DNA of 64,000 bases from Gordonia zhaorongruii. GTDB lineage: Bacteria > Actinomycetota > Actinomycetes > Mycobacteriales > Mycobacteriaceae. Below the pieces are notes generated by a model that had not been told where the DNA came from, ran no database searches, and worked only from the letters and a program-made list of their open reading frames with translations. A program made the position numbers and the translations under genes. Shown here in pieces: positions 57,721-64,000 of the stretch. Numbering within the stretch: position 1 is the stretch's first letter; each line of letters starts with the position of its first letter. The stretch covers positions 2,574,463 to 2,638,462 of the forward strand of contig NZ_CP041763.1 of the NCBI RefSeq assembly GCF_007559005.1, read 5' to 3'.

Positions 57721-58599
57721 ATGACGTCTGCATTCACCGACCCGTTCGGCGCGTTCGCCGTCGGCCGGGAGACCGACAGTCCCGACGATGTGATGACCCA
57801 GGCGCTCGGACCGCGACTCTCGGACCACCGGGGACTCATCGAGTTACCCGCACTGGCGGTGCTGTTCGATGATCTCGGCGGACTCCCGTTCTTCGTTCAG
57901 GATCCGGACAGCTCGTCCATGCAGGCACGACTCGCCATGTCGATGCTCGAGCGTCCGGCGATCGACGAGCGGCTCGAGGCAACCGCGGCACTGAAGATGT
58001 CGTCACCCGGCTACGGCACGACCGCCGTCGACATCACCGGCAATGCGGGCCGGATGCTGTGCACCGGGCTGGCCCGCAATGTACGGGTCGGGCGCGCGCT
58101 GGTCGCCGACGTCGACGGTCACCTGCTGCCGATTCCGTCGACTCCAGATGACATGCCCGCGGTCAACGCACCGCGCAACGACCTCAGCGGTCACGAGGTG
58201 ATCGAGACGATCACCTCGGGCGAGCACCCGATCGGCCCGATCGCAGACCTCCTCGGCGCCGCGAGCATCGAGTTCGACGATTCCGGCCTGACCGTGGAGT
58301 TCACGACGTCGGCGTGGATGGGAAACATCATGGGGACGATGCACGGCGGCGTCATCGCCGCCATAGCCGCCCAAGCATGCTCGTTCGCCGCCCAGTCTCA
58401 GATGCGGCCGAATGCCGACTACCAGATCGTCGACTTCTCCATCGCCTTCCTGCGGTCCCCGGCCGTCGACGGCCGCACGCTGCGCGCACGCGCCAATCCG
58501 GTGAAGCTCGGCAAGCGTCTGTCGATCTTCGACGCCGAGCTCGTCGACGGCGACACGGTCCTCGCCCGCGCGACCGCCGATGTGCGCTTCGACGTCTGA
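57721..58599 (+). CDS. PaaI-family double-hotdog thioesterase
   Basis: 292 residues with two hotdog-like halves. The second half is the clearer one: [21 protein letters not shown] (HGG motif of PaaI thioesterases, around residue 206) followed by [20 protein letters not shown]. The first half is diverged. It probably hydrolyses acyl-CoAs. Divergent from the carboxylase operon and so perhaps under the same TetR. It may be followed by transcription into the isochorismate synthase, but the gap holds a repeat fragment and an iron box. Confidence 0.8.
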   Translation: MTSAFTDPFGAFAVGRETDSPDDVMTQALGPRLSDHRGLIELPALAVLFDDLGGLPFFVQDPDSSSMQARLAMSMLERPAIDERLEATAALKMSSPGYGTTAVDITGNAGRMLCTGLARNVRVGRALVADVDGHLLPIPSTPDDMPAVNAPRNDLSGHEVIETITSGEHPIGPIADLLGAASIEFDDSGLTVEFTTSAWMGNIMGTMHGGVIAAIAAQACSFAAQSQMRPNADYQIVDFSIAFLRSPAVDGRTLRARANPVKLGKRLSIFDAELVDGDTVLARATADVRFDV

Positions 58600-58702
58600 T
58601 CTTCCGCTTGGGCGGATTTCGACACGCAGCTTGGGCCGGCGCCTGCGTTGCGACTCAACCGTCGAGGCAGTCGCTCCACTCACCCACTAGCCGCCATTTC
58701 AA
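58600..58702. repeat. Fragment of the dispersed intergenic repeat
   Basis: GGATTTCGACACGCAGC and GCGACTCAACCGTCGAGGC resemble pieces of the repeats at 18.1-18.6 and 40.5-40.65 kb (TTTCGACACGC also starts the second locus), with decayed middle sequence. No gene in this stretch. Confidence 0.5.
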
Positions 58703-58721
58703 TTAGGGTAGGCTTCCCTTT
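58703..58721. promoter_or_regulatory. IdeR/DtxR-type iron box, leaderless promoter
   Basis: TTAGGGTAGGCTTCCCTTT matches the 19-base IdeR/DtxR consensus TTAGGTTAGGCTAACCTAA at 14 positions. It abuts the ATG at 58722, and TAGGCT (58709-58714) fits a -10 hexamer 7 bases from that ATG, so the mRNA is probably leaderless and repressed by iron-loaded IdeR. Confidence 0.78.
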
Positions 58722-59834
58722 ATGGATCTGACCGTCACCGAAGGGGCCACCGACGAGATCGGCGCATTGACGGCGATCGCACCCATGACCTGGCGTTCGT
58801 CGGCGGCAACGGTGACCTCACTGGCGCAGACGGGCCCGGGCCCGGCAGCCGCCGCCGCACCCGACTTCGCGCGAGCCATGAGCGACGCCGCCCGCAGCGC
58901 TGCGCACGGCCGGGCCTTCGCAGCGCTGCCCTTCGACCGGAGCCGCGCCTGCGCCATCACGATTCCCACCGCAGACGACGACCCCGTCGGCGCCGGCGAT
59001 GTCCCGCCCTTCCTGGACGGAGGCAGGTCATCTGCCGGCGCTTACCGGGACGGAGTGCGTCTGGCACTGGATCGCTTCACGACGGAGGATCTCCAGAAGG
59101 TCGTCCTCGCCCGCTACCGCGACTTGATCTCGCCAGATCCCTGCGAACCCCTCGCGATCGCCGCACGGCTGGTCAGCGGAAACCCGCTCGCCCACGTTTT
59201 CGCGATTCCGGTCGGGCCGGGAAAGCACTTGGTCGGCGCAAGCCCCGAACTCCTCATCGCGAAGTCCGGCAACACGATCCGCTCGCATCCACTCGCCGGA
59301 TCGGCCCACAGGCATGCGGACTCGAGCACCGACGCGCGGACAGCCGATGCGCTCATCGAGTCCGAGAAGGACCGACGAGAACACGCCTACGTCGTCGAAG
59401 CGATCTGCGACCTCCTGGCACCGTATTGCTCACGCCTCGCGGCACCCGATCCGAGCCTGCTCGCCACCGATTCCATGTGGCATCTGGGCACCGAGATCAC
59501 TGCAGAACTGCGTGATCCCGATACGCCGGTCGCCCAACTCGCCGCGCTGCTGCATCCGACCCCCGCCGTCTGCGGTACGCCGCGTGCGGCTGCCTACCGA
59601 ATGATCGACGACGTCGAGCATTTCGACCGCGGATTCTTCGCGGGCGCTGCCGGCTGGATGGACGAGGCGGGTGACGGCGAATGGGTTGTCAGCATCCGCT
59701 GCGGCGAGGTCGGCACGAACCGCATCCGCGCCTACGCCGGTGCGGGAATCGTCGCCGGGTCGGATCCGGATGCCGAACTCGCCGAGACCGAAGGAAAGCT
59801 GTCGACCTTCCTCGCCGCGGTCGCACTCCGCTGA
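58722..59834 (+). CDS. Isochorismate synthase, siderophore-type
   Basis: 370 residues, chorismate-utilising enzyme fold. Catalytic features: LQKVVLARYRDL (base Lys region), HVFAIPVGPGKHLVGASPELLI, PLAGSAHR, the acid/metal Glu in IESEKDRREHAYVVEAI, HLGTEITAEL, LHPTPAVCGTP and VSIRCGEV. It makes isochorismate from chorismate. The iron box on its promoter points to 2,3-dihydroxybenzoate or salicylate siderophore synthesis rather than menaquinone (no other menF-type genes nearby). The start ATG 58722 is adjacent to the iron box. Confidence 0.9.
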   Translation: MDLTVTEGATDEIGALTAIAPMTWRSSAATVTSLAQTGPGPAAAAAPDFARAMSDAARSAAHGRAFAALPFDRSRACAITIPTADDDPVGAGDVPPFLDGGRSSAGAYRDGVRLALDRFTTEDLQKVVLARYRDLISPDPCEPLAIAARLVSGNPLAHVFAIPVGPGKHLVGASPELLIAKSGNTIRSHPLAGSAHRHADSSTDARTADALIESEKDRREHAYVVEAICDLLAPYCSRLAAPDPSLLATDSMWHLGTEITAELRDPDTPVAQLAALLHPTPAVCGTPRAAAYRMIDDVEHFDRGFFAGAAGWMDEAGDGEWVVSIRCGEVGTNRIRAYAGAGIVAGSDPDAELAETEGKLSTFLAAVALR

Positions 59835-59892
59835 CCTGACGACGCAGGCAGGACGACACGGGCCGGATGGCACGCCGCCCGAGGCGCGAGGT

Positions 59893-61173
59893 CTACACCA
59901 CGTGCAACGGCAACGGCCGCGACGGACCGCGGTCGGCGAAGGTGAAATCGGTGCCGGCCGAGAACCGCACGATCGCCACCTCGCTGCTCTCTCGCTGAGG
60001 CTCGCCGCGCGCGATACTGACGACGGACTCCTGGTGACCGTCGACGTCGATCTCCGCGGACTCCCCCACCACCCATGTGGGGTCGACGGCCCTCGCCGCC
60101 GCTTGTAGCGCGCCGGTGCGGCCCGATACCAGCAAGCGCATCCAGCCGCCGTCTTCCAATGCCGGGGACGAATGCGCGATGTGCACCTCGACTGTCTCGT
60201 CGTCGACTGCTTCGGCCCGCATCCCGGTGTACTGGGATGGCCCGAACACCGGGTTCAGGTTCAGCACGTCCACGAGAGTCCGCGCATCCGAACTGCTCTC
60301 GAACCCAGCCGTGAGGATCCGTTCGGACGCGATGCCTGCGATGCCGATCAGCTGCTTGTCGAAGATGTCGTCCACTGTCGCCTCGTCCGCGGTCTTACGC
60401 GAGACCGCGTCGAGGAAGCCCAACGCGAGCAGCTGATGCTGCAGCGTGACCTCCTCGAGGATGCGGACCAACGCCGACGTCGACCACTCGCCGAACACCA
60501 GGTCGGCCATGAGCGGACCACGGTAGTCGACCAGGCCGTCAGACGCGCCGGGGTCGATCGGTGTCAGCTCCACACCCGCGGCCCGCGTGGCCATGATCGG
60601 CTTCGTCACCTCCGGAAGCGGAAGCTCCTCACGGTCGGGTTCGATCGTGACCAACCACTCGCAGTGCGGCGCGCGGTCCGCAGGCACGCGCGGCGGCCGA
60701 TGCACCGGACGGATCCGGGCACGCCGATTGGTGGCGATGGCCGTCGCATCGAACGTCGGGTCCTCGATCGTGTGGCACATCGCGGTCACGTACTCCTCGC
60801 CCATCGGCTCGACGTCGAGCAGCGCGCCGCAATGGTCGAGGACGAACGCACCGTGATGCTCATCGTCGATTCGGTACCGGAAATCCATGAACTGAGGGGG
60901 CGCGCCGATGTCGAGTTGAAGGCACTTGAACATGTCCTCGACGCCGTCCCCGTCGATCCCCAGCGCCGCCCGAATACGGCCCGTGTAGACCGGGCTCGCC
61001 GCCATCCACTCCTCGATGGCGACATCGGTCATCCCCTCGCGGCCGAACGCCGCGATCAAATGCGCCATGCCGCTGCGGTCGATGAGCTGCCCGGTCAACA
61101 GCAACTCGGGAACGAGCGTCGCTAGCTGCTCGTGCGTCAGTGTGTGCAGTGCGCGAGTGCGACCTGCACTCAC
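59893..61173 (-). CDS. Protein of unknown function in the CYP51 operon
   Basis: 426 residues from GTG 61173, which overlaps the upstream SnoaL-like stop (GTGA). I do not recognise the family. No signal peptide or membrane segment is evident. The first 150 residues have RYRIDDEHHGAFVLDHCGAL and MGEEYVTAMCHTIEDPTFDA, with His and Cys residues that could bind a metal or cofactor. The second half has LNPVFGPSQYTGMRAEAVDDETVEVHI. Being translationally coupled to CYP51-associated genes, a role in sterol oxidation or in electron or substrate handling is plausible. Last gene of the operon. Confidence 0.75.
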   Translation of the reverse strand: MSAGRTRALHTLTHEQLATLVPELLLTGQLIDRSGMAHLIAAFGREGMTDVAIEEWMAASPVYTGRIRAALGIDGDGVEDMFKCLQLDIGAPPQFMDFRYRIDDEHHGAFVLDHCGALLDVEPMGEEYVTAMCHTIEDPTFDATAIATNRRARIRPVHRPPRVPADRAPHCEWLVTIEPDREELPLPEVTKPIMATRAAGVELTPIDPGASDGLVDYRGPLMADLVFGEWSTSALVRILEEVTLQHQLLALGFLDAVSRKTADEATVDDIFDKQLIGIAGIASERILTAGFESSSDARTLVDVLNLNPVFGPSQYTGMRAEAVDDETVEVHIAHSSPALEDGGWMRLLVSGRTGALQAAARAVDPTWVVGESAEIDVDGHQESVVSIARGEPQRESSEVAIVRFSAGTDFTFADRGPSRPLPLHVV

Positions 61174-61724
61174 GGCGTGTCCCATAAACCGACCGGCGCC
61201 TCGCCCAGCGGGTACCAGCCGGGCAGGTTCCCGGGCGCCGACTTCTCGATGCGCTCGAGCATCGCGTCACTGCAGGCCTTGTCGGTGAGCATCTCGAGGT
61301 AGAGCGATGAGACGTTGCCGAAATCGAAGAAGTCTCGCTGCCAATTGAATTGGAAGTCCCCGGCGTACTTGAACCAGCTGCCACCCAGACCGTGCACCGC
61401 GTAGTTGGTGCCGTCCGCCCGCGTCGCCTCATTGACCTGGCGCCAGAACCCGATCATGTCACCGGTCTGCTCGTCGATCACCCAGGTCTGGTACGGGTAC
61501 TCCCACCCTTCGAGACCCTCCATCTCCTGACCGAGCGCGATCTCCCGGATCTCGTCACGGCCGACCGCCATGAAGTCCTTCTTCGGCCCGTAGTTCCAGC
61601 CGTATGTGGCGTCTTCGGTGTAGAAGTCGGCGAGTGGTCGCCAGTCGCCGGCTTTCTCGGCTGCGATGTTGGCATCGAGCCACCGGGTCTTCATCTCTTC
61701 CAGTTCACTGCGGTCGAACGACAT
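61170..61724 (-). CDS. SnoaL-like / NTF2-fold protein of the CYP51 operon
   Basis: 184 residues. The start SFDRSELEEMKTRWLDANI, then LADFYTEDATYGWNYGPKKD and the C-terminal acidic strands, indicate the nuclear transport factor 2-like fold used by steroid isomerases and SnoaL-type enzymes. It follows the ferredoxin gene by 1 base and its position and length recall Rv0762c of M. tuberculosis, which is also next to ferredoxin and CYP51 (memory, not checked). Function unproven. Confidence 0.78.
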   Translation of the reverse strand: MSFDRSELEEMKTRWLDANIAAEKAGDWRPLADFYTEDATYGWNYGPKKDFMAVGRDEIREIALGQEMEGLEGWEYPYQTWVIDEQTGDMIGFWRQVNEATRADGTNYAVHGLGGSWFKYAGDFQFNWQRDFFDFGNVSSLYLEMLTDKACSDAMLERIEKSAPGNLPGWYPLGEAPVGLWDTP

Positions 61725-61725
61725 G

Positions 61726-61917
61726 TCACTCCTCGATAATCTTCAGGGCTTGGGTAGGGCAATAGCGCACAGCCGCCTCACATTCGGCGCGGTGCGATTC
61801 GTCAGGATGCTCGTCGAGCACCTCGACACGATCCCGGCCGGCTTCGAACACGTCCGGTGCTTCCAGTTCGCACATCCCGTGCCCCTGGCACAGGTCCAGA
61901 TCGACGACGACGCGCAT
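61726..61917 (-). CDS. [3Fe-4S] ferredoxin partner of CYP51
   Basis: 63 residues. Cluster ligands Cys10, Cys16 and Cys53 with His13 replacing the fourth cysteine of a [4Fe-4S] site (CQGHGMC, then YCPTQAL), the arrangement of small P450 ferredoxins. It directly follows CYP51 (2-base gap) and should be its electron donor; the reductase at 23605 could supply it. Length is normal for the family. Confidence 0.93.
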   Translation of the reverse strand: MRVVVDLDLCQGHGMCELEAPDVFEAGRDRVEVLDEHPDESHRAECEAAVRYCPTQALKIIEE

Positions 61918-61919
61918 GA

Positions 61920-63314
61920 TCAGCGCTCCCGGCCAGAATCAGAATCAGAATCGGCCCGCTCGCTTCGCTCCCGGCGCCGGTACGCAACCCGGCACGGCTG
62001 CTGAAGCTGGACGACCATCTTGGAATGATCGTTGCGGTAGGTCTCCGGGTCCTGCACCAACGAGAATTCGTAATTGCGCAGCAGCACGGAGAAGATCGCC
62101 TTGAGCTGCATCATCGCGAACTGCGCGCCGACGCAGCGGTGCCGGCCGGCTCCGAACGGGATCCACGTCCAACGATTCACCAGGTCTTCCTGGCGTTCCT
62201 CGTCGTATCGGTCCGGATCGAAAACGTCCGGATCCGGAAAGTCCTCGGGCAACCGATTCGAGACCGCGGGCGACACGGCTATCGACTGTCCCTTGCTCAC
62301 CGTGACCCCGCCGACCTCGAAATCCTCCTGGACCACACGCATCAGAATGATCAACGGAGGGTGCAACCGCAACGCTTCCTTGAGCGCCCCTTCGAGCTTC
62401 GGGATCTGACGCATCGCGGCGAAGCTGTACTCGGTTCCATCCGAATACAGCTCGTCGAGTTCCTCCCGAACGTCAGCCAGGTAGCCGGGGTTCTTGAGTA
62501 GTTCGATCAGTGTCCAGGCCGCGGTGCCCGACGTCGTGTGATGACCCGCGAACATCATCGAGATGAAGATCCCGGTCACGGTATCGGCGTCGAACCGGAG
62601 GTTGCCCTCGTCGTCCTTCACCGACACGAGGACGTCCATGAGGTCCTTCTCGTCACCCTCGCCCGGGGGGTTCGCGGTCCGGTTCTCCAGGACCGTGCCG
62701 ATGAACTCGACGAGTTCGGCCCGTGCGGCATCGCGTCGCCGGAAGCTCTCGATGTCGGCGTGCATGTCCACGTAGGCGATCGGGTCGGTGCCCTTCTCCA
62801 GTTCGTGGTACAGGTGCGCGATACGGCCGTCGAGTTCATCGCGGAACTTCCCACCGATCAGGCACGACGACGACGTGTACAGCGTCAACTCTGCGAAGAA
62901 CTCGAGCAGATCGATCTCGCCCTCGTCGCCCCAGTCGGCGATGATCCGCTCCACCTCGTTCGGGATGGTCACGGCGTGGTTCTTCATGTGGGCGCCCTTG
63001 AGCGACTGATTGTGAAGCATCTCCGACCGCCGTTCCGGGCTGGAGTCGAAGACCACACCCTCACCGAAGATCGGCGTCATGAACGGATACGCGGCACCCT
63101 GGTCGAGGACCTCGTCCGGAGCACGGAAGAACTCCTCGTTCGCGGCCGCGCCGCTCACCAGTACGACGTCGCGGTCGGCGAGCTGGAAGTATCCGACGTC
63201 GCCGCATTCTTCGCGCACTCGTTTGAACAGGGCGATCGGGTCGGTCGCGAGTTCGTCGAGGTGGCCGTGTTCGCCGGTGCCGCCGGACACCCTTGTGGAA
63301 GCTACTGCAGTCAT
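61920..63314 (-). CDS. cyp51: Sterol 14-alpha-demethylase CYP51
   Basis: 464 residues. Recognised by long stretches matching M. tuberculosis CYP51 as I remember it: RVSGGTGEHGHLDEL, AYPFMTPIFGEGVVFD, GEIDLLEFFAELT, I-helix MFAGHHTTSGTAAWTLIEL, ExxR in LKEALRLHPPLIILMRV and haem loop FGAGRHRCVG. It removes the 14-alpha methyl of sterols such as lanosterol. The C-terminus has about 15 extra residues with an Asp-Ser-Asp-Ser tail encoded by three copies of a six-base unit (61935-61952). Position beside an SDR and a ferredoxin repeats the M. tuberculosis order. Confidence 0.95.
   Translation of the reverse strand: MTAVASTRVSGGTGEHGHLDELATDPIALFKRVREECGDVGYFQLADRDVVLVSGAAANEEFFRAPDEVLDQGAAYPFMTPIFGEGVVFDSSPERRSEMLHNQSLKGAHMKNHAVTIPNEVERIIADWGDEGEIDLLEFFAELTLYTSSSCLIGGKFRDELDGRIAHLYHELEKGTDPIAYVDMHADIESFRRRDAARAELVEFIGTVLENRTANPPGEGDEKDLMDVLVSVKDDEGNLRFDADTVTGIFISMMFAGHHTTSGTAAWTLIELLKNPGYLADVREELDELYSDGTEYSFAAMRQIPKLEGALKEALRLHPPLIILMRVVQEDFEVGGVTVSKGQSIAVSPAVSNRLPEDFPDPDVFDPDRYDEERQEDLVNRWTWIPFGAGRHRCVGAQFAMMQLKAIFSVLLRNYEFSLVQDPETYRNDHSKMVVQLQQPCRVAYRRRERSERADSDSDSGRER
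61935..61952. repeat. Hexanucleotide repeat at the 3' end of CYP51
   Basis: AGAATC occurs three times in a row near the end of the CYP51 gene, encoding the acidic Asp-Ser repeats of the tail. The unit is two codons long. Confidence 0.7.
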
Positions 63315-63335
63315 GCCGATTCTCCTTCGGACAGT

Positions 63336-64000
63336 TCAAGATTCGGTCGTAGCGGATTCAGTCGAGGTGAGTTTCCCTTCAGCCTCGACGTCCACCGCTT
63401 TCATATGGGCGCCCGGCGGCAGGGTCACCATGGACACCACCGCGTGCGCGAGATTCTCCGGGCTGAGGAAATGACCGTGGCGCGCCAGCCCGAAAGCGAT
63501 CCAGTCGTTCAGCATCGCGTCGGTCGCCGCTTGGTCGAGGTTCATGCCCATTCCGGTGAGCGTCTGCCCGGGACGAACCAGGCCTGCGCGGACTCCTGTC
63601 CCCTCGAGTTCCATGTGAGCGGTGGTGACGAGGCCTTCGACGCCGTACTTGGCAGCCACGTACGCCGACGACCACGGTCGCGGATGGGAGACGACGTCGG
63701 AGCTGATGAACACGAAATCGCCTCGACGACGCTCGATCATCGCGGGCACCGCCGCCCGGTACAGCCGGTAGGCGCCCACGAGGTGCACATCGATCTGCGC
63801 AGCCCACTCATCCACCGGCATCTCATGAGCCCTGCCGATCTGCAGGTCACCCGCACCGGAGACGACGATCTCGATGTCCCCGAGCGCCTGCTGCGCGGAC
63901 TCGACAGCGGCGACGACCGAGTCGTTCGACGTCACATCGAGTTCCACGGCGACCGCTTCGCCACCATCGCGGACGATCTCCTCGGCGATCCCCGAACAGC
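63336..64000 (-). CDS. SDR family oxidoreductase of the CYP51 operon (partial)
   Basis: At least 221 residues; the start lies beyond the right edge. The visible part begins in the Rossmann fold (IAEEIVRDGGEAVAVELDV), then VVSGAGDLQIGRAHE, the catalytic Ser in FISSDVVSHPRPWS and YVAAK (Tyr-x3-Lys). It is the gene just upstream of CYP51 (21-base gap), in the position of Rv0765c in M. tuberculosis as I recall it. Probably acts on a sterol-type intermediate; substrate unknown. Confidence 0.88.
   Translation of the reverse strand, partial: CSGIAEEIVRDGGEAVAVELDVTSNDSVVAAVESAQQALGDIEIVVSGAGDLQIGRAHEMPVDEWAAQIDVHLVGAYRLYRAAVPAMIERRRGDFVFISSDVVSHPRPWSSAYVAAKYGVEGLVTTAHMELEGTGVRAGLVRPGQTLTGMGMNLDQAATDAMLNDWIAFGLARHGHFLSPENLAHAVVSMVTLPPGAHMKAVDVEAEGKLTSTESATTES

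Overview
The window is high-GC actinobacterial DNA. The gene set (mycofactocin locus, CYP51 with its ferredoxin, KshB, tandem Mce-associated proteins, CYP136) and the protein sequences point to a mycolic-acid-containing member of the Mycobacteriales. A Gordonia-like genus is my best guess; this is inference, not a database result. Two ribosomal operons frame the left two thirds: the S10 operon (rpsJ-rplCDWB-rpsS-rplV-rpsC, minus strand, 4.17 kb down to the left edge) and the str operon (rpsL-rpsG-fusA-tuf, minus strand, 38.8-34.3 kb). From memory, the mycofactocin genes also lie between these two operons in Mycobacterium tuberculosis, so the backbone looks ancestral with extra genes inserted.

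Layout. 0-4.2 kb: S10 operon. 4.9-9 kb: an AbiEi/DUF559-type protein, a hotdog protein, then two DsbA-like thiol proteins and a VKOR homologue forming an extracytoplasmic disulfide system. 9-21.2 kb: a complete but broken-up mycofactocin locus: mftR (plus strand) divergent from mftA-B-C, a 0.65-kb repeat block, mftD, a mycofactocin-type SDR, a module of racemase/TetR/SDR/SnoaL genes, then mftE-F-G. The 30-residue MftA precursor gene (20328-20420) is present. 21.3-24.8 kb: kshB with a KstR-type box, a DoxX-like protein, AlkD and a ferredoxin reductase. 25-30.2 kb: CYP136-like P450, TetR and SDR followed at once by four overlapping Mce-associated membrane protein genes. 30.3-34.2 kb: menC, an MpaB-family oxygenase, a VOC protein, a flavodoxin and a hydrolase.

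39-46 kb: MFS transporter, exonuclease III, then an AcoR-type activator, aldehyde dehydrogenase and a mycofactocin-associated NDMA-dependent alcohol dehydrogenase. 46.5-57.6 kb: a GntR regulator and an eight-gene acyl-CoA carboxylase/AtuA operon (DinB-like, atuA, two acyl-CoA dehydrogenases, both carboxylase subunits, enoyl-CoA hydratase, TetR) with an 18-bp perfect palindrome upstream. 57.7-59.8 kb: a double-hotdog thioesterase and an isochorismate synthase behind an IdeR/DtxR-type iron box. 59.9-64 kb: SDR-CYP51-ferredoxin-SnoaL-unknown protein, running off the right edge.

The recurring theme is oxidation of alcohols, sterols and branched lipids: mycofactocin biosynthesis, enzymes expected to use it (SDR and NDMA-ADH), KstR-type boxes on two promoters, two P450s, KshB and a branched acyl-CoA carboxylase pathway. 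The less ordinary DNA is a dispersed intergenic repeat family (18.1-18.6, 40.5-40.65 and a fragment at 58.6 kb) and several tandem repeats whose unit length is a multiple of three, inside or at the 3' ends of genes. I saw no tRNA, rRNA, CRISPR array, insertion sequence or prophage gene.
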